Shown here: piece by piece, positions 34,209 to 43,238 of the stretch | Layout: the number at the start of each line of letters is the position of its first letter | Position numbering within the stretch: position 1 is the stretch's first letter | Source: Gemmatimonadota bacterium | GTDB taxonomy: Bacteria; Gemmatimonadota; Gemmatimonadetes; Longimicrobiales; Gaopeijiaceae | Length of the DNA: 51,536 nt | Direction: 5' to 3' | Assembly (NCBI GenBank): GCA_007125845.1 | Contig: SLCK01000069.1 | Span: 1-51,536 of the forward strand | The notes under the pieces: generated by a model | What the model was told of the DNA's origin: nothing | The model's database searches: none | What the model saw: the letters and a program-made list of their open reading frames with translations, nothing else | Position numbers and translations under genes: made by a program

Positions 34209-35012
34209 TCAGGCCCGCTCGACCCCGTCGATCGCGAAGAAGTTCCGGGCAGTCTCGCCGGTCGTCAGCTCCACGTGCCGAGGACTTTCGCCACGGAGCT
34301 CCGCCACCCGGTCGCGAATGTCAGCGACCCGAGCCGGTTCATTGCGTCTTCCCCGGTGCGGTACCGGAGCGAGGTACGGGCCATCGGTTTCCAGCATGTA
34401 TCGATCCGCAGGCACCCTACGAACCGCGTCGAGCCCGTCGAAGGTCGGAAAGGTGACGAGTCCCGTAAAGGAGACCAGCCAACCGGCGTCGAGTGCCACC
34501 TCGAGGAGATCCAGGTCGCCCGGAAAACAGTGCAGCACTCCCCGGACACCGGCTCGTCCCGCCTCGTCGACGAATCGGGCCATCTCCTCTTCCGCCTCCC
34601 GGCAGTGGACCACGACCGGCAGCGAGCGCCCGCTCGCCACGTCGAGGTGGGCTTCGAAGACCTTCCGCTGTTCCGATCGGGGAGAGAAATCGTAGTGGAA
34701 ATCGAGTCCGCACTCGCCGACCGCCACGACCCTGGGATGCGAATCGATCGCCTCTTCCAGACGTTCCCGGAGCCCAATCGGAGCGGAGTTGGCTTGGTGG
34801 GGATGCACCCCCGCCGTTCCCCAGAGCGGGAGCTGGTTCGCGCCGGTCGGCGCTGGCTCCTCAAGGAGAGCCCGTACCCGCTCCGCATCCTCCAGGTCGG
34901 ATGCGACCACCACGATTCCCCCGAGGCCGGCCGCCTTCGCACGCCCGATCACCTCGGACAGGTCGTCGGCATAGCGGTCGTGGGTGAGGTGGCAGTGGGT
35001 GTCGAGCAGCAT
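34209..35012 (-). CDS. TatD family metal-dependent hydrolase
   Basis: TIM-barrel DNase of the TatD/YcfH family. Metal ligands are in DTHCHLTHDRY (residues 4-14), GECGLDFHYDF, VVHCREAEEEM and GVLHCFPGD, with the late Asp in MLETDGPYLAP. It is 267 residues. It probably acts in DNA repair or turnover; the exact substrate is unknown. It lies between secF and mutL with short gaps (21 and 50 nt). Confidence 0.95.
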   Translation of the reverse strand: MLLDTHCHLTHDRYADDLSEVIGRAKAAGLGGIVVVASDLEDAERVRALLEEPAPTGANQLPLWGTAGVHPHQANSAPIGLRERLEEAIDSHPRVVAVGECGLDFHYDFSPRSEQRKVFEAHLDVASGRSLPVVVHCREAEEEMARFVDEAGRAGVRGVLHCFPGDLDLLEVALDAGWLVSFTGLVTFPTFDGLDAVRRVPADRYMLETDGPYLAPVPHRGRRNEPARVADIRDRVAELRGESPRHVELTTGETARNFFAIDGVERA

Positions 35013-35033
35013 CGGAGTCGGGAGAACCGGAAC

Positions 35034-36008
35034 TCAGACGGGAATCGCTTCCTCGCTCTTCGGCCGCTTGCGACGCTTCTTCTTCTTCTCGTCCTCTTTC
35101 GTGCCCCACCGTCGCTGGATCTCGAGGAGGGCCGGAGAGGCGACGTAGATCGAGGAATAGGTCCCGATGACCACCCCCATGATCAGGACGAGGGCGAAGT
35201 CCCGAATCACCGCCCCGCCCAGGATGAGGAGCGCGCCGAGCACCGCCAGCGTCGTTCCCGACGTCAGCACCGTGCGTGGCAGCACCTCGTTGATCGAGCG
35301 ATTGATCAGCTTGAGCGGGTCCTCCCGCCGTCCTCCCTTCTTGTTCAGGTTTTCCCGGATCCGGTCGAAGACCACGATCGTGTCGTTCAGGGAGTACCCG
35401 ATGATCGTGAGCACGGCGGCCACGGTCGCAAGCGACATCTCGATGCGGAAGAGGGCGAGGAACCCCATGGTCACGAGAATGTCGTGCACCGTCGCGATCA
35501 CAGCGGCGAGCCCGAACCTGAATTCGAAGCGAAAGCCGATGTAGATCAGCGTGAGCAGGAAGGAGATGAGCACGGCCATCACCGCCCGCTGTGCGAGCTC
35601 CTCACCGATCTGCGGCCCCACGATCTCGGTTCTCAAGACCTCGAAGTCGCCGAGCTGCGGGCTCGCCGCCAACTGGTTCCGCAAGTCGGCGGCGACCTGG
35701 TCGGCATCCACGCCCTCCACGAGGGGGGCCCGGATCGTGTACTCGTTGTCGGCCCCGAAGCGAGTGATCGGCGGCGCCTGGGCCCCGCCCAGCGCCTCAC
35801 GCAACTCGGCGTCGGTAATGCCCTCGGCGACCTGCACCTGGATCAGGCTTCCCCCGGTGAAGTCGACTCCGTAGTGAAGCCACGAGCCGAGCGAAAAGAG
35901 GTTCACGACCACCGCTCCGAGCCCCACCGCCAGGACGACGGCCGACACCACGTAGGCCCTCCGCCGATGTTCGATGAATTTGAAGCTCGCGTCCTTGAAG
36001 AACCGCAT
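35034..36008 (-). CDS. secF: Protein translocase subunit SecF
   Basis: Accessory subunit that helps complete Sec-dependent export using the proton gradient. Six predicted membrane helices; a first periplasmic domain with GVDFTGGSLIQVQV; conserved IGFRFEFRFGLAAVIATVHDILVT and a late IGYSLNDTIVVFDRIREN motif. It is 324 residues with a Lys/Arg-rich cytoplasmic tail. It is 12 nt downstream of secD. Confidence 0.97.
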   Translation of the reverse strand: MRFFKDASFKFIEHRRRAYVVSAVVLAVGLGAVVVNLFSLGSWLHYGVDFTGGSLIQVQVAEGITDAELREALGGAQAPPITRFGADNEYTIRAPLVEGVDADQVAADLRNQLAASPQLGDFEVLRTEIVGPQIGEELAQRAVMAVLISFLLTLIYIGFRFEFRFGLAAVIATVHDILVTMGFLALFRIEMSLATVAAVLTIIGYSLNDTIVVFDRIRENLNKKGGRREDPLKLINRSINEVLPRTVLTSGTTLAVLGALLILGGAVIRDFALVLIMGVVIGTYSSIYVASPALLEIQRRWGTKEDEKKKKRRKRPKSEEAIPV

Positions 36009-36020
36009 CTAGAAAGGTCC

Positions 36021-37697
36021 TCAGATGCTGATGGTGTCGGTGGCCTTCTTGCCCCGGAGGTAGATCAGGTAGAGCGTCCGGGTGACGTAGAGGGCGGTGA
36101 AGAACGATGCCATGATCCCGATGGAGAGGGTCACGGCGAACCCGCGAACCGGACCCGTTCCGAACTGGAAGAGGATCAGCGCGGTGATGAGGGTCGTGAC
36201 ATTCGCGTCCACGATCGCCGACAACGCGTGTGCGAACCCCTCGTCCACGGCGGTACGAATCGCCCGTCCCGCATCCAACTCCTCTCGTATTCGCTCGAAG
36301 ATCAGCACGTTGGCATCGACGGCCATACCGATCGACAAGATGAGTCCCGCGATGCCGGGCAAGGTGAGAGTGGCGTTCAAACCTGCCAACCCGCCCATGA
36401 CCAGGACGACGTACACACTCAGGGCGGCGATCGCGAGCACCCCCGTGAAGCGGTAGTAGGCAATCATGATGAGCACCACCATGAGAAGCCCGATGATACC
36501 GGCGATGCGCCCCTGGTCGATCGAATCCTGACCCAGGGACGGCCCCACCGTACGCTCCTCCATGATCCTCAACGGAGCGGGGAGCGCACCGGCCCGGAGG
36601 ACGAGGGCGAGGTCCCTGGCTTCTTCCATCGACGCCTGTCCGAGCTCGATCTGCCCACGAGCGCCGATGCGGGACCGGACCACGGGCGCGCTCACGACTT
36701 CCTGATCGAGGACGATCGCGATCCGTTCTCCGATATGGCGGCCCGTGAGATCGGAAAAGATCCGGCCTCCCGCGCGCGAAAGCTCGAACTGGACGATGGC
36801 CTGATTGAACTGCTGGTCCCGCTGGGACTGGGCGTCTTCCAGCATCTCCCCGGTCAGGAACGCTTCCCGCTCCAGGACGAAGAGCCTCCGATAGGTTCTG
36901 GCGCCCACCGCGACCGGTTCCCAACCCCAATGGAACGAGATCTCTCGCGGAATGACCGTTTGCACTTCCTCCATTTCCAGATAGCGCCGCACCAACTCGT
37001 AGTCCTCGGTCGCCACCAGAAACTCGCCCTCGTCCATTCCCTCGAGCAGGAGGGAGGTGAAGGGACGGAGATCGCTCTCTTCGGCGGTCAACTCGATCTC
37101 ATCGTCGACCTGCGGCTCCTCGAGCTCCACCTCTTCGACCCCCTCCTCGGGGACCTGCTCGAGGTCTTCAATGTCCCTCCCGAAGAGAAGGTCCTCGACC
37201 GACTCACCCGGGGCGGGGGCGTCCCCCTCCACCTCCCTACCGAGCGCTCGGATCGAATCCGCGCCAAGGGTGGCGACGACGACCTGATCGACCCTGGGAA
37301 GGGCGGCCTGCGCAGTGCTCGTCGGCCGGACGAGCTTCCACTCGAGCAGGGCCGTCTGGCCGACGATCTCCTTGGCTCGATCCTCGTCATCGATCCCGGC
37401 CAACTCCACGATCAGCCTGTCCTGTCCAACCTTCTGGACCAGCGGCTCCTCGACCCCCAGCTCGTCGATCCGGTTGCGGATGATGCGCTGGGCACGGTCG
37501 ATCGCGTCCGAGCGGGCCTCCAGCGACATGGTCCCGTCGGGGTCGTCGACTTCGAGGACCATGTGCATCCCGCCCTGCAGGTCGAGACCCAGCTTGAGCG
37601 GGCTTCCGGTCTGCTGGTGGTTCTGGTAGAGGTACCAGCCGGAGACCGCGACCACTGCCAGAATCACGACGATTCGTGCTCGGAGCGACGTAAACAT
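36021..37697 (-). CDS. secD: Protein translocase subunit SecD
   Basis: Partner of SecF. N-terminal membrane helix, then GLDLQGGMHMVLEVDD, the periplasmic head, and a six-helix RND-like membrane domain with GRIAGIIGLLMVVLIM, AVDANVLIFERIREEL and a C-terminal LYVTRTLYLIYL. It is 558 residues. Residues about 155-210 are a very acidic insertion in the periplasmic domain (many Glu/Asp, few hydrophobics) that is not in E. coli SecD as I know it. It is the first gene of the run toward coaX. The 121-nt gap to the metal transporter operon shows no yajC or other gene. Confidence 0.97.
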   Translation of the reverse strand: MFTSLRARIVVILAVVAVSGWYLYQNHQQTGSPLKLGLDLQGGMHMVLEVDDPDGTMSLEARSDAIDRAQRIIRNRIDELGVEEPLVQKVGQDRLIVELAGIDDEDRAKEIVGQTALLEWKLVRPTSTAQAALPRVDQVVVATLGADSIRALGREVEGDAPAPGESVEDLLFGRDIEDLEQVPEEGVEEVELEEPQVDDEIELTAEESDLRPFTSLLLEGMDEGEFLVATEDYELVRRYLEMEEVQTVIPREISFHWGWEPVAVGARTYRRLFVLEREAFLTGEMLEDAQSQRDQQFNQAIVQFELSRAGGRIFSDLTGRHIGERIAIVLDQEVVSAPVVRSRIGARGQIELGQASMEEARDLALVLRAGALPAPLRIMEERTVGPSLGQDSIDQGRIAGIIGLLMVVLIMIAYYRFTGVLAIAALSVYVVLVMGGLAGLNATLTLPGIAGLILSIGMAVDANVLIFERIREELDAGRAIRTAVDEGFAHALSAIVDANVTTLITALILFQFGTGPVRGFAVTLSIGIMASFFTALYVTRTLYLIYLRGKKATDTISI

Positions 37698-37818
37698 GGT
37701 CAGCTGCTTGGCGTGGGGACGAAAGAAGTTGGACGCGGCACGGGCCGCCAGATGACCAATTTCGCAGGGCCCTTCCGGAGTGTCAATTCACGGGATAAGG
37801 CGCCGGCTCCGTGGGAGA

Positions 37819-38931
37819 TCAGTGAATCATGCGGTGGCGGGCAAACTCGCGACCCAGGGGAGTGAGATGGAGCTCGCCCCCTTGGGTCCGGATGATCAGG
37901 CCCTCTCGTTCGGCATGGCGCACGACCCGCCGCGCGAAATCCGGCGACCAACGCAGGTGCTCCTGGAGGTGATCCTCGCGGTTCTCCACTCGCGCGCGCA
38001 CGCCCCCTTCGTGGTTCAGAACGTGAATCATGAGCATCTCCCCCGCGAACTCCACACGCTGGCGCGCCCGTCGCCGAACGCCCGCGACCACCCCTCGGTC
38101 CGGTGCGAACAGGAGCGCAAGGAGAAACGTGACCCCCGTCATCGTCGCCATCGATCCCGCGATCGAGGCATCGAGCCCACGGGCCAGCCAGAAGCCCACC
38201 ACCGCCGAAGCGGCCCCGATCCCACCACTCAGGAGAAGGAGGTGCGGGAGTCGGTCGGTAAGGAGGTAGGCTGCGGCCGGGGGGGCGATCATGAGCGCCA
38301 CCACCAGGATCGACCCTACGGAGTCGAAGGCCCCCACAGCGGTACCCGAGACCAAGGTCATGAAGGCATAGTGGACGAGCACCGGGGAGAAACCGAGAGC
38401 GGCGGCCAGCCCGGCGTCGAAGGTGCAGAGCTTCAACTCCTTGTAGAAGAGGAGGATGGTGAGCACGTTCAGGATCAGGATCGCCCCCATCAACCAGAGG
38501 CCCCGCGGCCCCAGGTCCATTCCGCCCACCTCCAGCCGACGGAACGGGGCGAAAGCGATCTCCCCCAGAAGTACGGCGTCGAGGTCGAGGTGTACGCTCC
38601 CGGCATATCGGGAGATGAGGATCACCGCGATCGAGAAGAGCGCAGGAAAGACGAGTGCGATTGCGGCGTCTTCCTTCACCTTTCGGGTCCGATGGAGGAG
38701 CTCGACGAGACCGACGGTCAGAACCCCGGTCGCGGCGGCCGCGACCACCAGAAGTGGGTGGGTGATGTCCTCCACGACGAAGAAGGCGAGGACGATTCCC
38801 AGGAGAATCGAGTGCGAGATCGCGTCGCTCATGAGGGCCATTCTGCGGAGAACGAGGAAGACCCCGGGCAGCGCGCAGCTCACCGCCACAACGACGGCGA
38901 GGAGCTGGATCTCCACATCGATCCAGGTCAT
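37819..38931 (-). CDS. Metal ABC permease with C-terminal winged-helix tail (TroD/YtgC-like)
   Basis: Inner-membrane permease of the Mn/Zn/Fe ABC-3 family, 370 residues from ATG 38931 (GGGGAG upstream, 4-nt overlap with the preceding permease). Eight or more hydrophobic helices cover residues 5-280, with the family's LRRMALMSDAISHSILLGI segment. The last 85 residues (about 286-370) are hydrophilic and read like a winged helix: EMLMIHVLNHEGG, DFARRVVRHAEREGLI as recognition-type helix, then a wing ELHLTPLGREFARHR. The layout resembles the N-terminal DNA-binding part of DtxR/TroR and the chlamydial YtgC-YtgR fusion. No dimerisation or metal-binding domain follows. Confidence 0.88.
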   Translation of the reverse strand: MTWIDVEIQLLAVVVAVSCALPGVFLVLRRMALMSDAISHSILLGIVLAFFVVEDITHPLLVVAAAATGVLTVGLVELLHRTRKVKEDAAIALVFPALFSIAVILISRYAGSVHLDLDAVLLGEIAFAPFRRLEVGGMDLGPRGLWLMGAILILNVLTILLFYKELKLCTFDAGLAAALGFSPVLVHYAFMTLVSGTAVGAFDSVGSILVVALMIAPPAAAYLLTDRLPHLLLLSGGIGAASAVVGFWLARGLDASIAGSMATMTGVTFLLALLFAPDRGVVAGVRRRARQRVEFAGEMLMIHVLNHEGGVRARVENREDHLQEHLRWSPDFARRVVRHAEREGLIIRTQGGELHLTPLGREFARHRMIH

Positions 38932-40064
38932 TCGTCTCCCCCCGGTAGGAAGACGTTTCTGGCCCTCTCGATGCCGGCCTCCGTCACCGACCACTGACCG
39001 GCCCCCACTTCCCGGGCCAGGCCCCGCGCCTCGAGCCGAGCCAGTGCCCGCTCAACCCCCCCACCCCGCCCCTGCATCGCGCGCAGGACCGCTACCGGGT
39101 GACCATACTCGGTCGTCTCCCCGTGCTGAGCCGCGAGGGCGTACAGGTCGGCGAGAACCGCGTCGGCCGCAAGGCGCCGTCGGGTGGAACGCTCCCGAAG
39201 GAGACCGGCCAACATGCCCCGCCGCGGAGCGAAGAGAAGCGAGATCCCGACCAGGACGCTCGCTCCCAGCACGATGGTCGGCCCCGTGGGAATTCCACCT
39301 CCCAGGGAGCTGATCACCGCCCCTCCGACTCCCGCCAGAGCACCCAGGAAGGCGGCCAGCAGGACCATGATTCCGAGTGAATCCGTCCACTGCCGGGCCG
39401 CCGCCGCAGGAGCCACGACGAGAGCGCTCATGAGAACCACTCCCACGGCCTGCAGACCGATCACGATGGCCACGACGAGCAAGCTGGTAAGCAGGATGTC
39501 GACACGCGTGATGGGCAATCCTACGGAGGCTCCGAACTCCGGGTCGAAAGAGAGGAGCTTGAACTCCTTCCAGAAGAGCGCCAATAGGAGGAGAGCGGCC
39601 GCACCGACCCCTACGATGAGCACGACGTCTCCAGCAAGGAGGGTGGCGGCCTGGCCAAAGAGGAACGTCTCCAGCCCCGCCTGTGCGGCCGTGGGCCGCC
39701 GCTGGACGAAGGTCAGGATCACGAGCCCCAGTCCGAAGAATACCGAGAGGACGATCCCGAGCGCCGCGTCCTCACGGATCCGCGAGCTCCTGACGATGCC
39801 CAGGACGAAAAGGGTCCCGATCCAACCGGAGATTGCGGCTCCCAGGACGAGGATCGGGGTCGCTCGCATTCCCGTGAGGAGGAAGGCCAGTCCGATCCCC
39901 GGGAGGGCGGCGTGGGCGATCGCGTCTCCGACGAGGCTCTGACGACGAAGGACGGCGAAGCAGCCCAGGGCGCCGGCCACCGCTCCGAGCGCCGCCGTGC
40001 CGAGGGCCACGGTCCGCAGCGTGTAGTCGAAGAGCAGGAGTTGCAACAGCTCTCCGAGGGTCAC
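38928..40064 (-). CDS. Metal ABC permease with C-terminal winged-helix tail (TroC-like)
   Basis: Second ABC-3 family permease, 378 residues. Hydrophobic helices span about residues 10-285, with [25 protein letters not shown] near the N-terminus as in TroC/ZnuB. Residues about 292-378 form a soluble tail with DtxR-like spacing: [37 protein letters not shown], then a wing [16 protein letters not shown]. The 4-nt overlaps with the ATPase upstream and the other permease downstream show tight coupling. Two different fused tails suggest a heterodimeric regulator carried by the transporter (inference). Confidence 0.88.
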   Translation of the reverse strand: MTLGELLQLLLFDYTLRTVALGTAALGAVAGALGCFAVLRRQSLVGDAIAHAALPGIGLAFLLTGMRATPILVLGAAISGWIGTLFVLGIVRSSRIREDAALGIVLSVFFGLGLVILTFVQRRPTAAQAGLETFLFGQAATLLAGDVVLIVGVGAAALLLLALFWKEFKLLSFDPEFGASVGLPITRVDILLTSLLVVAIVIGLQAVGVVLMSALVVAPAAAARQWTDSLGIMVLLAAFLGALAGVGGAVISSLGGGIPTGPTIVLGASVLVGISLLFAPRRGMLAGLLRERSTRRRLAADAVLADLYALAAQHGETTEYGHPVAVLRAMQGRGGGVERALARLEARGLAREVGAGQWSVTEAGIERARNVFLPGGDE

Positions 40065-40879
40065 GCGCCCCCCGAGAAGGTCCCCCTCCGATCCGCAGCC
40101 GGATCCGGGGACTCCTGTACGCCAGGCGTCGCGGGAGGAGAGGGCGCGACCCCCTGAAGGAACGGCACCCGTCCCCCGTAGGCCGTCCGCAGGTGCTGCT
40201 CGGTGAACGCCTCAGCTACGGGCCCGGCGGCGATCTTTCGCACATTGAGAATCACGACGTCGTCGAAGTACTCGGGGACCGTCTGGAGAGCGTGATGCAC
40301 GGCCACGACGGTCTTCCCGCGCTCCCGCAGGTGTCGCAGAACCTCCACGATCGCCCGTTCCGTGCGGGCGTCTACACCCTGGAAGGGTTCGTCCATGAGG
40401 TAGACGCTAGCATCCTGCACGAGCGCCCGCGCCAGGAAGACCCGCTGCTGCTGCCCTCCGGATAGCTGGCTGATCTGACGCTGGGCGAACGCCTCCATCC
40501 CGACCTGCTCCAGGGCCGCCTCGGCCCGCTCCCGCTCCTTTCGGCCCGGACGGCGCATCCATCCCAGTCCCCCGTAGGTCCCCATCAGGACGACGTCGAG
40601 GACCGAAGTGGGGAAATCCCAGTCGACGGTTCCTCGCTGGGGCACGTACGCGACCTCCCGGCGGGCCTCGCGGTACTTCCGTCCCAGGATGCGGATCCGG
40701 CCGGCCGCGGGCGAAACGAGCCCGAGGATCGCCTTGATCAACGTCGTCTTGCCCGCCCCGTTCGGACCCACGATCGCCGTTAGCGCTCCCGCGCGGACCC
40801 GCACGTCCATGTCCCAGAGGACCGGCCGTTCATGGTATGCGACCGTCAGGTCGTTGACCTCTATGGCGGGCTCGGTCAT
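40061..40879 (-). CDS. Metal ABC transporter ATP-binding protein (TroB-like)
   Basis: Cytoplasmic ATPase of the importer. Walker [10 protein letters not shown] is at about residues 38-46, the Q-loop in [14 protein letters not shown] is typical of Mn/Zn ABC ATPases, the signature is [15 protein letters not shown], Walker B is [12 protein letters not shown] and the switch His is in VAVHHAL. It is 272 residues. The C-terminal ~25 residues are Pro-rich and non-conserved. It is between the substrate-binding protein and the permeases with 4-nt overlaps on both sides. Confidence 0.95.
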   Translation of the reverse strand: MTEPAIEVNDLTVAYHERPVLWDMDVRVRAGALTAIVGPNGAGKTTLIKAILGLVSPAAGRIRILGRKYREARREVAYVPQRGTVDWDFPTSVLDVVLMGTYGGLGWMRRPGRKERERAEAALEQVGMEAFAQRQISQLSGGQQQRVFLARALVQDASVYLMDEPFQGVDARTERAIVEVLRHLRERGKTVVAVHHALQTVPEYFDDVVILNVRKIAAGPVAEAFTEQHLRTAYGGRVPFLQGVAPSPPATPGVQESPDPAADRRGTFSGGA

Positions 40880-41913
40880 CTCCGTGACGCGTCGGCGACC
40901 CGTTCGGAGGCAGACTCCCTGGTGAGGGCGTCGACGATGGTGTTCACATTATGGCGGATCATCCCGGGATACGTCCCCTCGTCGGTCCCGGCATCCCCCA
41001 TCGCGTCGGAAAAGAGCATCCCTCCGATCTCGACCTGACCGCCGCGGGCCCGAACCGCGGCCTGCACGGCCTCCACGTTTCGGCGGGGAATGGAGGACTC
41101 GATGAAGATCGCGGGAATCGCCTGCTCCGTGATCAAACGAGCCAGACGCTGCACGTCCCCCGTTCCCGCCTCCGTCGCGGTGGAGAGTCCCTGGAGAGCC
41201 TCCACTTCGAAGCCATGCGCCGTCGCGAAGTAATTGAAGGCGTCGTGGGCCGTGACGAGCACACGGCGCTCTTCCGGAACCTCCGCCACCCGCCCGCGCA
41301 CCCACGCATCCAGCTCCTCCAGCTCCTCGAGGTACTCCTGGGCATTGCGACGATAGTGCTCCTCGCCCTCCGGGTCGATCTCGGACAGGGTCTCGGCCAC
41401 CGCATCCACTACGAACATCCAGAGGGCCACATCCGACCAGAGGTGGGGATCGTACTGCCCCTCGAACTCGGGTGGGGTGAGGAGCCGATCAACCGGGACT
41501 CCGTCTGTCACCGCCCGCGTCCGCGTCCGCCCATCCATCTGGCGGAGCACTTCGGCCATCGCGGCCTCGAGGTGCAGGCCGTTGTAGAAGATCAGATCCG
41601 CGGAGGAGAGCCTGCGAACGTCACCGGCGCTCGCCTTGTAGAGATGGGGGTCGATCCCGGGACCCATGAGGCCCGTCACCGCGACCCGTTCACCGCCGAC
41701 GCGCTCCGCCACATCTGTGATCATCCCGATCGTGGTGACGATGTTGAGGCGACCGTCTTCCCCGCCCCTGACGTCCCCGGCGCACCCGGAGAGCGGGAGG
41801 AGGAAAAGGAGTGGAAACAGGGCCGGAAACACCGCTGACCGAACCGTGGCTCGGACGATCCCGGGTCCAGATGGGGCGCTCGGTCCTGCCTTCGCGCGCG
41901 ACGACGACTGCAT
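40876..41913 (-). CDS. Metal-binding lipoprotein of ABC importer (TroA/YtgA-like)
   Basis: Cluster A-I solute-binding protein, 345 residues. A long basic N-region and hydrophobic core end in the lipobox LSGC (Cys44). Metal ligands by position: His90 (IDPHLYKAS), His157 (YDPHLWSD), His223 (AHDAFNYFA) and Asp303 (LFSDAMG). The HHHD set is that of TroA, which binds Zn and Mn; the [13 protein letters not shown] stretch also follows TroA. Zn, Mn or Fe remain possible. It is the first gene of the operon. Two operator-like palindromes and a promoter lie immediately upstream, and the probable ribosome binding site (AGGA near 41924) is inside the nearer palindrome. Confidence 0.93.
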   Translation of the reverse strand: MQSSSRAKAGPSAPSGPGIVRATVRSAVFPALFPLLFLLPLSGCAGDVRGGEDGRLNIVTTIGMITDVAERVGGERVAVTGLMGPGIDPHLYKASAGDVRRLSSADLIFYNGLHLEAAMAEVLRQMDGRTRTRAVTDGVPVDRLLTPPEFEGQYDPHLWSDVALWMFVVDAVAETLSEIDPEGEEHYRRNAQEYLEELEELDAWVRGRVAEVPEERRVLVTAHDAFNYFATAHGFEVEALQGLSTATEAGTGDVQRLARLITEQAIPAIFIESSIPRRNVEAVQAAVRARGGQVEIGGMLFSDAMGDAGTDEGTYPGMIRHNVNTIVDALTRESASERVADASRR

Positions 41914-41914
41914 G

Positions 41915-41930
41915 ATTAGCTCATCCTAAA
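41915..41930 (-). promoter_or_regulatory. Operator-like palindrome 2 (ATTAG-N6-CTAAA)
   Basis: An imperfect 16-bp inverted repeat two bases from the metal-transporter start codon. It covers the probable ribosome binding site of the first gene. The spacing and half-sites match the perfect palindrome at 41937-41952, with 22 bp (two helical turns) between centres. This resembles operators of DtxR/MntR/TroR-type regulators. Confidence 0.65.
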
Positions 41931-41936
41931 TAGAGA

Positions 41937-41952
41937 TTTAGCCCAGGCTAAA
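41937..41952 (-). promoter_or_regulatory. Operator-like palindrome 1 (TTTAGCC-CA-GGCTAAA)
   Basis: A perfect 16-bp palindrome overlapping the -10 region and predicted start site of the metal importer operon. TTTAG-N6-CTAAA half-sites fit DtxR-family operators. The position would block RNA polymerase when bound, fitting metal-dependent repression. Confidence 0.75.
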
Positions 41953-41979
41953 CCTAGGGCGGTTACCTTCCCGAGTCAA
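41951..41979 (-). promoter_or_regulatory. Candidate promoter of the metal importer operon
   Basis: TTGACT (41974-41979) and TAGGTT (41951-41956) on the minus strand are 17 nt apart. The expected start near 41944 leaves a leader of about 30 nt to the ATG. The -10 overlaps palindrome 1 by two bases. No promoter was seen on the plus strand for the divergent Sco gene. Confidence 0.5.
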
Positions 41980-42054
41980 GCGGGTAGCTACGTCCTCGAC
42001 ACACGCCCCGGGTTTCCACACATTCCAGGTTCCCCTGCAACCTCGGCACAGATC

Positions 42055-42801
42055 ATGTCCTCGCATCGCCTCCTTCAGATCGTCACCGGAGCCCTGATGG
42101 GCCTCGCCGTGTTCTCGGTGTACGTCTTCCTGGTGCAGCCGGCGTTCGATGACGGTTCCGCCTGGAATCCTGCGGCGATCGACATCGAGCCCTATCCGGC
42201 TCCCGAGCTCGCCCTCGTCTCGACAGGAGGAGAACCGGTGCGACTCGAGGATTTCCGGGGGCAGCTCGTCCTGGTCTTCTTCGGGTTCAGCAACTGCCCC
42301 GACGTCTGTCCCGCAACCTTGCTCCACTGGAGCCGGGCGCTGGAAGAGTTGGAAGCCCGCGGCGTTGGATTCCAGGGGATCTTCGTGAGCGTCGATCCCG
42401 ACCGTGACACGCCCGAGGCCCTCGATCGGTGGATGGACAACTTCCATCCCTCGATCATCGCCGCGACCGGCAGCTCCGAGGAGCTGGAGCGCGCCGCGGC
42501 GGACTGGGGGGTGTACGTGCAGAGCCACGCGGACGGAAACGGTGGATCGCACGACGCGCACGAGGACCACGAGGACCACGAGCCCGAATCGGGTCCCCTT
42601 CCCTCGGGAGTCGCCGAGGAAGCCACCGACCTTCCCCCGGATCCCCAACACCACGAGGGAGACGGTCCTGACGACTACATGGTCGAGCACTCCACTCGAA
42701 CTTTCGTGGTGGACGCCGACGGTCGGATCGTCCAACTGCTCCAGCCGTACCTCGACGAGGGCCCGATGGTCGAGGCCCTCGCCCCTTTTCTCGGCGGATG
42801 A
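42055..42801 (+). CDS. SCO1/SenC copper chaperone with His-rich insertion
   Basis: Membrane-anchored thioredoxin-fold copper chaperone for the CuA centre of cytochrome oxidase or related enzymes. One N-terminal membrane helix (about residues 8-28), then the copper motif C81-PDV-C85-P and the third ligand His212 (in DYMVEHSTRTFVVD). FVSVDPDRDTPEAL is the usual Sco helix. Between the core strands, residues about 157-205 form a non-conserved insertion with seven His and many Asp/Glu (SHDAHEDHEDHE, then QHH), likely to bind extra metal. It is 248 residues and starts a plus-strand operon divergent from the metal importer. Confidence 0.93.
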   Translation: MSSHRLLQIVTGALMGLAVFSVYVFLVQPAFDDGSAWNPAAIDIEPYPAPELALVSTGGEPVRLEDFRGQLVLVFFGFSNCPDVCPATLLHWSRALEELEARGVGFQGIFVSVDPDRDTPEALDRWMDNFHPSIIAATGSSEELERAAADWGVYVQSHADGNGGSHDAHEDHEDHEPESGPLPSGVAEEATDLPPDPQHHEGDGPDDYMVEHSTRTFVVDADGRIVQLLQPYLDEGPMVEALAPFLGG

Positions 42802-43238
42802 CCACCCCGCCGAAGGATGGCTTCAACCTCCGGACCGCCTCGGTTCTGACTGCGGTGATCCTCATCGCGGCGTTCGGCTGCCGGGGAGACCTGCCGGAAG
42901 ACGACCTCCCGATCGAGGTCCAGGTGGAGACCGCGCCCACCCCTCCGATCGTCGGGCCGTCTCGACTTGTCGTCTCGGTGACGGACTCGGCCGGAGCTCC
43001 GGTGTCCGACGCCTCGATCGAGGTAGAGGGAACGATGAGCCATGCCGGAATGGCGCCCGTGAGGGAGCGGGCCGAGCCGGCGGATCTCGGCCGCTACATC
43101 GTGCCGGAGTTCGAGTTCACGATGGGCGGAGATTGGATTCTCAGGTTGGAGATCACGCTCGCCGACGGCCGGCAGGGGGTGCGAACCCGTGAGCTACGGG
43201 TGATCTCGGGAGGGCCCCCGACCGAGGACGGCGCTTGA
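42798..43238 (+). CDS. YtkA/FixH-like lipoprotein
   Basis: A 146-residue exported protein. N-terminal hydrophobic segment 14-27 ending FGC, so probably a lipoprotein with Cys28. The rest is one Ig-like beta domain typical of YtkA/FixH: RLVVSVTDSAGAPVSDASIEVEGTMSHAGMAPV, then LGRYIVPEFEFTMGGDWILRLEITLADG. The His/Met pair in SHAGM is at the position where related proteins bind copper. It overlaps the Sco stop by 4 nt and the next gene by 4 nt, so it very likely works with both, in copper handling or oxidase assembly (inference). Confidence 0.75.
   Translation: MTTPPKDGFNLRTASVLTAVILIAAFGCRGDLPEDDLPIEVQVETAPTPPIVGPSRLVVSVTDSAGAPVSDASIEVEGTMSHAGMAPVRERAEPADLGRYIVPEFEFTMGGDWILRLEITLADGRQGVRTRELRVISGGPPTEDGA

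Noticed and set aside
34152..37865. Very long plus-strand open frame (over 1200 codons) opposite tatD, secF and secD
   Set aside because: Its product is His/Asp/Arg/Gly-rich without domains and it lies exactly antisense to well-recognised genes. Long antisense frames are a known effect of high GC at third codon positions.
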